Source of the DNA: Allodiplogaster sudhausi
Lineage: Eukaryota > Nematoda > Chromadorea > Rhabditida > Diplogasteridae
NCBI GenBank assembly: GCA_945643635.1
Contig: CALZFC010000005.1
Location: 6,837,001-6,901,000, forward strand
Direction of reading: 5' to 3'
DNA length: 64,000 nt
Translations under genes and position numbers: made by a program
In this document: piece by piece, positions 49,778 to 63,110 of the stretch
Layout of the letters: every line of letters begins with the position of its first letter
How positions within the stretch are numbered: position 1 is the first letter of the stretch
Notes under the pieces: generated by a model
Told to the model about the DNA's origin: nothing
Database searches by the model: none
What the model saw: only the letters and a program-made list of their open reading frames with translations

Positions 49778-51089
49778 CCACGACTGCAGTTAGCTTCTTA
49801 CACGCAAGTTATTTAGGCCCTATTATAAAATAAAGAATGAAAATATATAATTGTGCCTGATTGAATTCTTTCAATGTCAGTTGTTACTAATTGTGAGACC
49901 AATAGAAGCATGAATATTTGCATGCTTGCAGACCACTTTCTATTAAGAAATACGTACATTTTTATAAGAAGCAAACAATAACACATCAATTTTATTTTTG
50001 CAACGGAAACCTTTCCATAAATGGACGAGACGGGAACACGACGAAGGAGACATTCCCGCAAAGAACTCATACAGACAGATTGAATTCAGAGAGGAAGGTA
50101 GAGGAGAGGGAGGGAAAGGCGAGAGAAAAAGAACATAGAAAGAGAGAGAGAAGAGAAGAGAAACGGAGAAAGCCAACTAGGAGAAAGTCTAAGGGTAGGG
50201 CACGCAGGGGCCATCCCAAAGGCATTTCTAGCACGAAGAAGAGAAAGAAGAGGCGCAACGAGCTAAGATATTCTTAAGCAGACAAGGGTTACTTCCCCCA
50301 TCAAGAGAAGTAGAGGTATGGAGAAGAATAGAAGGAGAGAAAGATTTAGAGAGGAAGAGAGAACGAGAGAGAGAGAGAGCGAAAGAGAAATGGAGAGAGA
50401 GAGAAAGGAGAGGGTTTGGAACGGAAGTTGAGGCGAAGCACATAGGAATCAGTCGTGACGACTCTCCTCCTCACTATCTCACTCCCTCACTCTCCCCTCC
50501 TCTCTCTCTCTCCCCTCCTTTCGCTCTTTGCATCTCCTCTCTCTCACTCTCTTTCTGCATGTTCCCATTTCTTCACGGTTTTCAGCATCACAATTCTTTA
50601 TTACATTGTCCCTACGTCTTCTGTCTAAGATGCTCTATTTTTCTCATGTATATTTAAGTTTCAGACTTTCTGAATGCTGTGAGATAAAGGAATAGAGTGG
50701 TTCAGGAGATTTTGGAGCAAAATAGAACGAAGAATGGAATGAAGAGTCAATCTTTGTGGGACGTTGGGAAGAGGGGCATGAGATGAAGAATGGTATTATA
50801 AGATGGAAGAAAGAACAGAGAGAGAGATAAAGACAGAGAGAAAGAAAGAGATAGATATAATGAGTGAGAGAAAGAGAAAGAGAGAGAGACAAGGAGAGAG
50901 AGAGAGAAAAAGAGAGAGAGAAAAAGCCAGAGAGAGAGAGGGAGCGATAGTATGAAGAGTGGGAGGAATGACTATTGCCAAGAGGACTTCGTAGAGGTCT
51001 CTTTTCTGCCTCTTGAATCCAATCCTCTGTCTGCAACCTCCTTCTTTTCTTTTGCTCTACCTCTCTGTCCCTCGATCCCACTCTCTCTC
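49778..51089. other. region upstream of Shaw, repeat-rich, no firm gene
   Basis: Contains the Shaw promoter side and GA/CT tracts (50100-50160, 50340-50410, 50815-50945). Open frames here follow the repeats and were not accepted. Confidence 0.5.
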
Positions 51090-51600
51090 ACACCTTCTTT
51101 CACTCGTTCTCTCTTCCTTTCCCACTCACTCTCTCCCTCCTTCCCTCTCCATACTCTCTCTCTCTCACTTTCTTTCACTCTTTCTCTCTTCCTTTCCCAC
51201 TCACTCTCTCCCTCCTTCCCTCTCCCCACTCTCTCTCTCTCTCACTTTTTTCACTCTTTCTCTCTTCCTCTCCCACTCACTCTCTCCCTCCTTCCCTCTC
51301 CCCACTCTCTCTCTCTCACTTTCTTTCACTCTTTCTCTCTTCCTTTCCCACTCACTCTCTCCCTCCTTCCCTCTCCCCACTCTCTCTCTCTCACTTTCTT
51401 TCACTCTTTCTCTCTTCCTTTCAAACTCACTCTCTCCCTCCTTCCCTCTCCCCACTCTCTCTCTCACTTTCTTTCACTCTTTCTCTCTTCCTTTCCCACT
51501 CACTCTCTCCCTCCTTCCCTCTCCCCACTCTCTCTCTCTCGCTTTCTTTCACTCTTTCTCTCTTCCTTTCCCACTCACTCTCTCTCTCTCTTTCCCTCTC
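51090..51600. repeat. 75-bp CT-rich minisatellite, about 7 copies
   Basis: The unit core CCCACTCACTCTCTCCC recurs at about 51121, 51196, 51272, 51347, 51422 (variant with AAAC), 51495 and 51570, a spacing of 73-76 bp. Repeat-length ORFs on both strands are artefacts of this array. Confidence 0.88.
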
Positions 51601-51606
51601 CCTACT

Positions 51607-51845
51607 CTCCATGCTCATTGCAGAAGTTGAAGACGCGCATCTTTCTTCTTTGACCCTCAGATCTTTTTCTACTTTTTGTCCTTTTCCGGGAACTGCCACC
51701 TCGTGAGTTCCCGTCTCAAATTTCCTTTCTCCCTTCGTCAGGGAAACAGCTAGCGATGCCAAAGCCGTCCAATACTAGCCTATCACAAGCAGAGAGGGAC
51801 AGAGGAGAAAGAGAGAGTGAGAGAGAGGGGCAGAGTGAGAGGGAC

Positions 51846-51877
<32 letters not shown>

Positions 51878-53341
51878 CTCTTAGATACATACATATGTGG
51901 TTTGAAATATGGAAAGAGAAGAAGAGTGAGAAATTCGAGGGAGGGTCAGCAACGAAGTAATATCCGAGAGAGAGAGAGAGAGCGAGCGAAAAAAAAGAGA
52001 ATAAAAGGGTAAAGAAGAGCTATGTATAGTAGAAATTAAATGCCAGTGAGGAGAAATCACGAAGAGAATATAAAAAAAAGTAGAGTGATCTCAAGTTGTT
52101 CAACCATAACACACGCTGCGATAGAAAGCGAGTAAGAAACCTTGATGAAGCATGCGAGTTATGAGAATGTTAAAGAGATTCAAAAATATATCATAGGAAG
52201 ATAAACTATTCGATAGACACAATTTCATGAACTCTCCGCTCTCGAAAGGAAATAAAAAGGTGAGAAGGGACCAGTATGAGTTGAAAGTCTTGAATGAAGT
52301 TGAAGTGAGTTGTGAGAGGAAGTGGAGAGTCAGAAGAAAGACGAAGAGAAGAGGAAGACGAGAATTCTCAAAGAAAAGCCACAAACGAAATATGCATACA
52401 TTACTTGCGCAACATTGGAGGAATGGCGTATGAAAAGAAAGGAAGAGATGAATGGGAAAGAGAGAAATGAAGACAGAGCAAAGGGAGAGAGCCTGAGAGA
52501 GAGACACAGAGAGAGACGAGAGAGACAGCGAGAGAGACAAGAGAGATAGAAAGAGACAGACAGAGAGAGGAGAAAGAGAGACCGGCTAGGAATGGAGATA
52601 AAAACGAATAAACGAATAAGCGGAGACCGTTTGGAACGCGGCTGACCTCAGCTGAACTTATCAAAACAAGATCTCCTTGCATGGACTTGGCTTTCATTCC
52701 CGAAAGAAAGAGCGAGACAAGACGAAAATGGTCGCCTTTACTACAAAATGTGAAGGGAGCGGCGGCATCACAGCACCTTCATCATTTCTTGGGGTACGCA
52801 TACTACCGGCGGCTGCTTCTCTTATTCCGTACTCTCTCTCTCTCTCCGTCTCTCTCTCTCCGTCTCTCTCTCTCTCCTCTCTGTCACCTTCTCTACCAAG
52901 GAAGGAGAGAAAGAGGGGAGAAGAAGGAGCAAACCATCGTTGTGGTGCCCGCCCGCTCGGGCAGGAACGACGTGGATGCAGAAGCAACGGAGCAATTACT
53001 GGGAGGCCGGGAGGACCAGTTCATGGCCAGGCGCTTGCTACTCCCTCTCTCCCTCTTTCACTCTCTATCTCTCGCCCTCTCTATTCTCTCCCTGTCTATC
53101 ATTCTCTCTATCTATCTCTCTCTCTACCTTCTCCCTCTCTATCTCTCTCCCTCTATCCCTCGCTATCTCTCTCCCACTCTCCCTCTCTCTGAACCTCTCT
53201 CCCCTGTTTCTCACCCTCTCAACATCACCCTACTTCTTCTCACAACTTCCAAATCTTGGTATGAGAAGAGAATACGTGAGGTCTGTGGCGATGCTTCTGA
53301 CAGACCAGTCAACCAACTTATTTGTCACCTTTCTTTGTCTT

Positions 53342-53379
<38 letters not shown>

Positions 53380-53917
53380 CTCTCTCGTTCTCTCCCTCTC
53401 TCTCTCTCAATTCCTTCCTCTCATTCCTCAAACCTGACTTATTAATCTCAGCAGTAGCGCGAGTCGTAATTGAACAGCGTATCAACGAGCGACAGAATCG
53501 AAATTCGCGAGTAATTTAGTTATACTAATACCTGTAGTCAACATTTCTATATCACGGAGGCAAGAATTTACTGCGGCGGAGGCGAACTGAGAAAATTCTC
53601 TGGCCTTCCTGCACATCCATTTTGCCCCGTTTAAAATGTTGAGAGACAGAAAAATTCTCCAGACGACATGATGGAAAATATACCGAATTTTAATCAGTGA
53701 GAATGAGAAATGTTTTGAAACATTTCGAGATGAATGCCTCTTCCACCCGTTCACTACGAGTGCAGCTAAGAAAGTGATAAGAAGAATGGTTTCTCTCTCA
53801 ACCCTTCCTCTCATTGGCTAATTCAAATCCCTATCTCTCCTTCTCATGTTACTAGCCATTCTCTTTCATTCCCTCTCAGGTGTGTAACAAACATGTCCAC
53901 GGAGAGTACCAGCCAAT

Positions 53918-53965
<48 letters not shown>

Positions 53966-55245
53966 CTCTCTAGCTCTCTCTCTCCACTCCTCCCTTCTCT
54001 CCCTCTCTCTCTCTCTCTCCTGGACTATCTTTCTCACTCCCGATTTCTCTCTCTCTCCTGCTGTTTCTCTCTTTCCCGCGCTCTCTCTCTCTTTAATGCT
54101 CTCAATCTCTCTCCTGCTCTCTTCCTATTACTCAGATATTGGCCATCCTCATATATCTTATTTCCATCACTCGGTATTTCTAACCGCTTCCTTCCAAGTT
54201 AACAGTAATCGTCCTCTTCTCTAGCTGCAATCTTTCTCGGAAGGAAATAAAAAAACACAAGAATTGGTTGTACATAACCACGACCACAAAAGTACAGGCA
54301 CTTTGTGTTTTATATACATACATAGAAAGAAATGTTATAATGGTGGAAGTGAAAAGATGCTTACAACAACAGCAGCTCAACGTAAACTATGCAGGAAGCA
54401 GTCATGAGGAGAGTTTTGAAGCTGAAGAAAACCAGTGAAACGGACTCTTTCGCTTCATTTCACGCAGAAGGAGAATCATTCGTAGGAATCGGTAGCGGAA
54501 TATGCAACAAACATTTTAAGGAAAAGAACACATAAAAAACAGGCAGAAGGGCAGAGAGTGTATGGAGGGAAGGAAGCTTCAGAGAAAAGAAAGATGCGAG
54601 AGAACATCGAGAGACGGAATAAGACTGGCTCAAAATGCTCCACTTGGCAGAGCCGAGTCAGAATCGGACACGGGCGGAAGAGCAGAGTCAGATCGGAGAG
54701 ATTCACTAGAGAAGCAGAAGGAGTGTCAAGTGGGAGAGAGGAGAGAAGGAAAGGGAGAGAGAGAAGAGAGTGAGAAAGAGAGAGAGAGAGTGAGAAAGAG
54801 AGGGAGAGAGAAGGAGAAAGAGAGAGGAGGGCGGAGACAAATGAAGCAGGCAGAAGCAGGCAGAAACTATACAGAGTCACTGGAGGAAAATGACATGAAT
54901 TACCACGAACACTTCTGATGGTTCTATCCGGTGATATCTTATAGGTTTTCTTTATTGGTCGTAAGACTTTGGGAATGTGTAAAAGGGAGGAATTGAGAGA
55001 GAGGGAGAGAGAGAAAGACACAGAGAGAGATAGAGATAGAGACTGAAAGCGATGAAGATAGAAAGGAATTGAGACAGACGAAGAGAGAAAGGTAGAGAGA
55101 GAGAGATAGAGAGTGAGACAAAAGGAGAGAACAGGAATGAAAAAAAAAATTTTTATTGATGAGAAGTGTTAGTTGATAGGCGGTAGGAGATAGTTGTCTG
55201 GAGGGATCTACCTTTCCCCGTTCCACTTGTCTCTTTCCATTCTCC

Positions 55246-55283
<38 letters not shown>

Positions 55284-55492
55284 CTCTTCCTCTTCCCGTC
55301 TCTCTCCCTCAATCCACTACAACGTCGGTAGGAAAGGCGAGACACGCTCCAGGAGCTGCCCTGCCACTTAATGCCAAGCTCTCTCCAGAAGGATCATCTC
55401 TGCTTACCCGATACTGACAGCGGAGGACTAGCTGGCCGTAAGGTGAGAAAAGGACAAAAGTAATGAGAGAGAACAAAAAGAGAGAGAAAGAC

Positions 55493-55527
<35 letters not shown>

Positions 55528-56481
55528 TGTGTGTGTATTGCAAGAAGGTGAATGGGAGAAAACAGCAAGAAAGTGAGAGAGAGAGATAGATAAAGAAAGA
55601 GAAAGAGAGGGAAATACTCTTGGGATTTGCAAAGAGAAGAGGATTGAGCTCTCATGGAGATGGTGTCTCTCTGTCATTCCATTTCTTGAGATTCCATCTC
55701 TGCTTTTAGTGGAATGGAGAAGTCGGCCGAGGGAGCATTATTCATCCTTCTTAGTACTGTATACATGCATTAGGCAGGAACCCTCTCTGCATCTCTTTCT
55801 TTCTTTCTCTCACCTTTGTGTCCAATTCTCTTCGTTCTCTCCTTTATCTCCAGGCTTACCAAGAAAATAAACAGTGAAATCAGCAGAATTAGAATGGATT
55901 TCTTTGGTGCATGAATTCAATAAAAAACCTCCAGTGTCTCATATTTAGCAGAATATTGGTTGTTTAATCATGTTTGCATGAAACAGGTACACTTTCAGCG
56001 TAGATTTTGAATTGGGATCTAAACCAAGAAGCCTGGATTGTCAAGTATCCAGCCTATGCTTAAAAGAAATCACCCGTTCACAGTAGCAACTGACTGTGGC
56101 AGCAGAACAGAGAGCAATGGCAAGATCACCCGTACGACGCAGACTCATCCAGTAGTTGCGGTGACGAGGAAAGTCGGCCATCCGAGAGACACAGGAAAGA
56201 GAGAGAGACAGACAGAGAGAGAGAGAGATGGAGGGAGAGTGCAAGGAGAGCAAGAGAAAGAAAGGAGGGGATGTAGATATCGAAAGTGAGAGAGAGAGGG
56301 AGAGAGAGAAAAGATCAACTTCTCGTCTTCTTGCACACCTGAGATGGAAGATATCTGATTATCTATATTCGACCGATGATAAATCGCGAATATTGTTTTA
56401 TATCTGCGGGAGGGCGCTAACAATATGCTGCTTCAAGTGGAGAGAGAGAGAGTGAGAGAGAGAGAGCTTGCGAGAGACTGT

Positions 56482-56524
<43 letters not shown>

Positions 56525-56782
56525 AGGGAGACAACGATGAAGAATAGTGGTATGGAGAAGCATGGGAAAAGGAAAAGAGAAAGCAGAAGGAAGAGATGCC
56601 GGGATGCCTTGAGTGAGGAAGTTGTCGGCACTTCAGACGATGCTCGAAGGACTCATTAGAAAGCAGCTAAAGTAGCATAAGAAGAGTTTCTGATGGTGAG
56701 AGAATAGAGATAAGAGGGGTGAGAGAGAAAGGGAGAAGAGAAAGAGAGATAGAGACCGACGGATAGAGAGAGATAGAGAGAT

Positions 56783-56831
<49 letters not shown>

Positions 56832-57066
56832 CTCGGTGTGAACAGAGACAGAAAAAGGCTAGAGAATTATGAAGAGAGATGGCTAAAAATGTGAATATGT
56901 AGCAGAGATGAGAGCAAGAAGAGAGCAAGAAAAGATGAGAAAAGAAAGGATGTCAAGAAAGGAGCAGCTCAGGATGGGCTTAGCCCATTCATTTATGTGC
57001 ATACTCATTCCATGGAAGTCGCAGACAAGAAGGAGTTCTTTCCTCGTCTGGCCCTCCTCCATATCA

Positions 57067-57105
<39 letters not shown>

Positions 57106-57233
57106 GAACTCTGAACAAGACATTTTTGGGCATCATCTGACGAAGCCTTCTGACCTCCTGGAGACTGACGAGAGATCGGGGAGAGCAGATAGAGAGATAA
57201 AAGGGGAAAGAAACACGGAGAAACAGGAAGAGA

Positions 57234-57273
<40 letters not shown>

Positions 57274-57798
57274 AGGGAGAAGAATGATGGTTACAAATTC
57301 AGGAAAGGGGACCAGGTCGAGACCCTCAGAAGATGTATGCAATTGCTCTGGTTTCATGGAGGCTTCGTTCAGGCTTTTCCGGGTTGAGACCGCGAGAACA
57401 GCAAAAAGAGATTTTTTTATTAATTTTTAGAATCTACAACTAGGAAAGTATAGGAATTTTTTTCTTTTCTTTAGATTTCAGCGAATTCTTGTGGCGGCCA
57501 AATAATTTGGGCAAAATATGCACGGCGCCCATGGAAGAATTACACGATGGTTAATGAATTATATGTAATTGCCAAGATGTAATTGGGAAGAAGCAAGAGG
57601 GCAGAGCCAGTGGATAGAGTAATAGTAACACCATCGAAAAGGGAAAATTCGGAGAAAGTGAGAGGTAGATAGAGAGCGAGAGGTAGAGGGAGAGAGAGAG
57701 AGAGAGAGAGAGAGTAGTAGAGAGAGTGTGAAAGAGTGAAAGAAAGAGAACTAGTGAGAAGGTAAGAATGGAGAAAGGAAGACTGATAGTGAAAGAGA

Positions 57799-57830
<32 letters not shown>

Positions 57831-58350
57831 AGAAGAAAGAGAGGGGAGAGAGAGACCTATATAAGAACAACAAGCGTATATATGTAGTATTTAAGACAAA
57901 AGTGCGGAGGAGAAATTCACTGCCATTTTCATTTTATTCCTTCCTCCATTTTGGAGTGTTTTCGACCAGTAGTTGAGCCGAAGACTCTCAAATTTTGATG
58001 GCAGGAACCAGAAAATGGCACAATAAATCTACATCCCACAGACACAAACTTCGCTCTCTCTCAAAAGATTTTGATTCTTTTCCACCGCTCATATGAACAA
58101 GAATGTATGAGTATCTGAAAGAAAACGAAGAAGAGAAAAAGAGGAAAGAGGCAACTATGCATGTACTACACAGGAGTGAAGGACATAGAGAACAACCATG
58201 AGATGGAGATATGTATGTATGTATGTATGTATGTATATGGAGGGAGTGAGAGAGAAAAAGACAATGAAATAGAGAGAGAGAGAAAGAGGAAGAGAGAGAG
58301 AGAAAGAGGAAGAGAGAGAGAGAAAGAGGAAGAGAGAGAGAGAAAGAGGA

Positions 58351-58381
<31 letters not shown>

Positions 58382-58632
58382 TGGCTTGCGCCTTGCATTC
58401 TTCCGTTGACTACTCAGGTCACTGGAGATGTTTCTCTTGTGAATCGACATATCCATATGCATACATCCTAATAGTGTGAGTGTGGACTGGCCAGTCCGAA
58501 GATGCCCCAGGCACTCCCAAGGAGGAAGGGCCCCCGGAGACTGCCTCGGAAATAGGAACGAGAGACACATCTGAGAGGATCTGCGAGGTAGCAGCCGCTA
58601 TCATTTAAATATAAGAGGAAAGGGCAGATTGG

Positions 58633-58677
<45 letters not shown>

Positions 58678-59582
58678 AGAGAGGGAGGGAGACTAAGAGA
58701 GTGAAGTAGAGAGTGAGGTAGGCGAATGTTGAGGAAAAGCATCTACTCATAATCAATCGGTGAAAAGTCCACCGAAGTGAGGAAAAATGAAGTTTTTTTA
58801 TTCGTATTTTAAGAATAAATTGAATCAGGAATAAGACTCTTGAAACAGAAAGAAAAAAATGTGAAAGCTGTGAAGCGATAAGTCTACATGGAGATGTTTC
58901 TTGTCATCCTTGTGCAGTACATAAGTAAACATGGAGAGGCATTTTAACGAAGAAATCATGCGGATGCTGGGAGTAAAGGAAAAGGTAAGCAAATGTATGT
59001 AAAATTAAGAACCCGGGGAAGAATGAGAGGAGACAAGCAAAAGAGAATGAGGGAGAGAAAGGTTGGAGAGGTAAAAACTAGGAGAGAGAGAAAGAGTAGG
59101 AGGAAAAGAGTGAAAGAGAGGCTCTCACATAAACATAGGTTGCCTAAGTTGACGAACATCAAGCCCATGCAACTACGACTCGGGAAATTGGATGGTGGAA
59201 GGGCAACTCAAAGAAGAACTTTCAGATTTGGACACTGATAGACCGCACGATTCGGACAGAGAGAGTTTGCATATTATTCATGGCCAAAGTTGAGAAAGCA
59301 GAGGACAAATAATTGCAATCAGAAGTGGGGCGAAATGGTCAAATGGCCCAAGAAGGTGTTCAAAATAAGAATTATGGATGTTACTGAAAGCGATCATATT
59401 TGAGGGCTTTGAAACTGTGTCGATGAGAGAAGACGTTAAAAATTGAGTATTATGACGTAGAAATATCTGTTGTCAGAAGGCCAATCACTAAATTCTAAAT
59501 TTGGCTTGATTCGTAAAAATAATAATGGTGAAAAATAAAATAACCAACGAGGTATCCGTAGAGTGAGAGAGAGAGATAAGGA

Positions 59583-59635
<53 letters not shown>

Positions 59636-59977
59636 ACCGACCGTCTTGCGATTCTGCAGTGAGCTCTCGTCATAAAATACACGGACGGACGACCGTTTCC
59701 TGACAGAAGCTGATCGCTGAAGACCTCTTTCAGTCAAGAAGCGGTCCGAGCAACTGCTCTGGCTCCCCCTCTCCTCTTCGTCATTGATTGACAAGAACTC
59801 CATCTTAATCAAACTCATACATTCAATTCACTTTCTTTTCTATCGTCATTATTACATGTAAAAAGTAAACATGTTCATATTTGAAAGGATATGTAGATAT
59901 GTACATATGTACATACATGCATACATACTATGTATATATGTTGAGACAAGCAAGAATGGAATAGAATAACAGAGAGC

Positions 59978-60022
<45 letters not shown>

Positions 60023-60797
60023 AAAGAGTAAGAGAGGGAGAAGTTAGGAAAAAAGAGACAAGGGTCCGAGAGAGAAAGAGAGAAGCATGAGCACGATTTC
60101 CGCATTCTTTTTCTAAAAGTGACGTAAGAAAGAAGGAAGATCGAGAGAGTAGGCAGTGATGAAAAAGGACTTTTGCCAAGAAAAGCATCCGAACTCAAAG
60201 CATTCTTCCAAAAGCGAAACTCTCTTCAAAGTGTGGTCACGACTAACTTCAGGCCAAAGAATGTTAGAGGACATTTGTTTCCTTATCTATCTCGCTCTCT
60301 CTCCTATCCTCTCTGCATCTCTACATCATTCTCTCTCTCTCTCTCTCTCCTGTTCACCTTCTCCCATTGCACTGAGTGAATTCATCAATGCACCTTAGTT
60401 CCTTGTTCTCTCGGTTTCCTTTGTGAGATTGGCCCACGTGTAAAGAGTGCCAGAGGGTCTTCCCTCCTCCAAACAGCTGCCAAGTTGCAGCAAATAAATA
60501 AAATGCAGTTAAATGAGCCTTGGAGTAGAAGTGAAATGATGACAACCATTTGAATATCCACTGTTAAGCTTTAACCCAATTCGTCAAGCTGCATACATAT
60601 TTCATGGCCAAGACCTATTGTTAAGAGAAAGATCAACCAGAGAAGACTGCATGCTCTTGGGATGGCATAAGATCCTCAAGGAACGAAAGTACATATTATG
60701 TATTTTCAAAACATTGTTCTCGCTAGCGCTCTATATCACCCCGTCTGTCTCTCACTTCCTCTCACTCTCTCCCCATCCATAACTCTCTTCTCCACAT

Positions 60798-60829
<32 letters not shown>

Positions 60830-61243
60830 CGTCATCCCTCTCTTTCTCTCTCATTCCTTTCCTCTCCGATGTCCTTTTCAGAGTCTGGGAGAGGGCGAGA
60901 CACAAAGCATCAAAATGCAAAAGGCAAACATGGAAGATATTCTCGTCCTCTTTGCCTATTTTCTTGTTCACATAACCATCTAAGAAATAACATATTCCAA
61001 TTCATATAGTAAAAAAAGATTTCGCCTATTGAAGTAAAAACAGCGTTTAGATCATGTAAAAAGATGAGTAAGATCAGACATAACCGTGCGAGAGGCGGCG
61101 AGCCGAGAATGGCTGGAGAGAGAGGGCGGCTTATTGAGAGAGGAAGAGGAGGCAGCCGGCGGAGGTGGACGAGGCAGTCGACTCAAGCGAGACACGCACG
61201 AACTACCCCTCTCGCACTCCATCTTCTCGCTCTGCTCCTTCAA
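51607..61243 (-). other. scattered exon-like islands on the minus strand, possible large gene
   Basis: Between GA/CT tracts are short unique segments, open on the minus strand and bounded by plausible splice sites. Main ones (approximate): 61243-61070 (MECERGSSCVSRLSRLP), 59818-59642, 58585-58495 (LSDVSLVPISEAV), 57386-57297 (NEASMKPEQLHTSSEGLDL), 56200-56100 (MADFPRHRNYWMSLRRTGD), 53626-53573 (MDVQEGQRIFSVRLRR), 53310-53240 (SEASPQTSRILFSYQDLE), 53040-52935 (KRLAMNWSSRPPSNCSVA), 52830-52745 and 52690-52640 (AKSMQGDLVLISSAE), 51772-51607 (YWTALASLAVSLTKGERKFE). Their composition (charged, Ser-rich, few Leu runs) differs from repeat artefacts. I could not prove phase continuity across all of them and recognise no family. 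One gene with long repeat-filled introns is possible; several short genes or chance frames are alternatives. Confidence 0.3.
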
Positions 61244-62462
61244 TCACAATACAACACCACGGAATCCAATATAGGCGACTATGCGACCATCACTGAATCT
61301 CTCTCTCCTTCTCTCACTCCTCTCTTACTCTCTGCATCTCCCACCTTCTTTCTCTGTCCGCTCTCTCTCACTCTTATGCATTCTCTCTCTCTCTCTCTCT
61401 CTCTGCGCTCTCTCCTTCCATTTTCTTCCTTTGCAGATCTGTTGTGTTGCCCTTCCCAAACTCCATCGTGACGTCTGCCATGGGCGCGAAATTCGCGTGG
61501 AAGAAACGTTGAATGAATTGCCCACTGACGATTTGAATGGGGCTCTTTATTCATTTCAAGCGTCTGACCCTCTTTCTTATTTCTCTTTCTTAACGCACTC
61601 TCCGAATCTCTCACCCTTTCTTTCTCTGATCCTCTCTTCTTCCATCTTTCTTGATGTTACCTTTTCCAGCGCAAGGGCTCTCTCTTTATTCCATTTCCTA
61701 CTAAATTGACAGCCCAGCCCACAGGTCGCCTGCATTATTTGCCTTTGCCCCGTCGAAAAAGAATGTGCCTGAGAATGCAAAGGAGGAGCGGCTTAGGCCA
61801 AATTACATTTGAAGCTGGAATGAGAAGAGAATGAGGGGACTCGATGACGGTGTGCTCTGCTATTTGTGAATGCTCACCACAAAAGATTCCCTTATCAAGC
61901 TTCATACATTCAAATCATTCCACACATATAATGTAAAGAATCAATTAAAGGAGGACGATCACAGAAACCGGCTGATTGAAAATTGCGCGTGCGAATGAGT
62001 TGCAAACTCGCAAATTTATTCGGTGGTCGCCCTCGTTTAAAATGAAGGACATTTGTTAGTTTGAGAAGCAAAATATATCACGGGAACAGAGCAGTTTGCA
62101 TGTGAGAATAAAAAAAACAAGAATGTTCGTTGATTGTCGGTATTAAGAGACAGAGGATCCTTCATCCCTCAGGCAATCTAGGGACGTCCACTGCCATCAA
62201 AAGTCTCTGCATCCTTCTACTCCGAACAGCATCCTCCCTCCTCCAACCATGCCCTTCTTTTACTCTTCCTTTCTTTCTCTTCTCTCTCCTAAATGGTTCA
62301 CTTCTTGTAACTTATTCTCTCTTTCTCTTCTTCTTTGTCTCTCTTCGTTTCTCTATTTCATCTTGGCTATGCTTCTCCCAATTAGGAGACGCGACTACAT
62401 TCATGGACGACAGCAAAAGAGTCAATGAATGGTTTGCACAATTGGGTCGGAGAAAGAGAGAG

Positions 62463-62509
<47 letters not shown>

Positions 62510-62579
62510 AAAGAGAGGTAGAGGGAGAGAGAGAGGGGAAGTGGTATAGAGAGGGAGACAGAAAGACAGACAGACAGAC

Positions 62580-62626
<47 letters not shown>
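53920..62626. repeat. dispersed (GA)n/(CT)n microsatellites in the right third
   Basis: At least a dozen runs of 25-45 bp of pure GA or CT: about 53922-53962, 55252-55280, 55497-55527, 56489-56521, 56786-56824, 57070-57101, 57234-57272, 57690-57714, 58352-58377, 58636-58671, 59587-59632, 59984-60020, 62468-62504 and 62583-62625. Both orientations occur. The tract at 58275-58350 is a (GA)nGGAA compound repeat with a unit of about 22 bp. Confidence 0.9.
59642..59818 (-). CDS. likely protein-coding exon (59 codons), unrecognised
   Basis: The strongest island in the repeat-rich right part. Starting at an ATG it reads MSLIKMEFLSINDEEERG, continues through LTERGLQRSASVRKRSSVRV and FYDESSLQNRKT, and meets a GT donor (GTCGGT) at 59641. 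Mixed acidic and basic composition with an RSAS/RKRSS basic-serine motif suggests a phosphorylated intracellular protein. It may be a first or internal exon of the candidate gene above. Confidence 0.4.
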
Positions 62627-62630
<4 letters not shown>

Positions 62631-62817
62631 CGCTAGGGGAGAGATATTAAAGAAAGCTGGAATGAAAAGAAATCAAGAATAATAGAATGTGAAAGAATAG
62701 TGTAAGAGGATCTCGTGCTCTCCGAATGCGACAAAGCATCATTGTGTTGCAAAATAGCAAACCAAAAATGTCCAGAGTGAGGTTATGAAAAACTATGGAT
62801 CTATTCAATTGCTCAGC
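61244..62817. other. spacer, CT and GA tracts, no firm gene
   Basis: CT-rich 61290-61420 and 61560-61640, and GA tracts at 62460-62625. One short minus-strand open piece (about 61493-61440, MADVTMEFGKGNTTDLQ) could be a start exon but has no partner. Confidence 0.4.
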
Positions 62818-63110
62818 TCAATTTTCAGCCTGGTTCTTCTCCCTCTTCCGTTTTCTCTTATTCACGTAAGAAAGGAAATAGACTTGCAAATTCAGATCAG
62901 CCAGTGCATTGAAGATCTTGTAATTATGCTGAGTGCATGACATTCTCATCCATCCAAGCAGAGTCTGTGTCAGCATGTCAATCATGCCACGAGATGACTG
63001 AGGAAAGCGAGAATCAGCGCAAATGATGGAATGCATACAATGGCCACCTTCTACATCCAATCGCCTTTCAACACAAATATTTCGCAGACTATATATCGTC
63101 CTCCAGACAC
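62818..63110 (-). CDS. short unrecognised ORF or terminal exon
   Basis: Open minus-strand frame ending at a TGA (62820-62818). From an AG acceptor near 63091 it reads LRNICVERRLDVEGGHCMH, then IICADSRFPQSSRGMIDMLT, MSCTQHNYKIFNALADLNLQ and a basic tail (NKRKRKREKNQ). It contains no repeat artefact and looks like genuine protein. If read alone it has an ATG at 63060 and 80 codons. No family was recognised. It lies 0.4 kb beyond the RCC1 stop on the same strand. Confidence 0.4.

Noticed and set aside
50952..51762. Overlapping 111-233 aa frames on both strands
   Set aside because: Produced by the 75-bp minisatellite; only the unique segment 51772-51607 looks coding.
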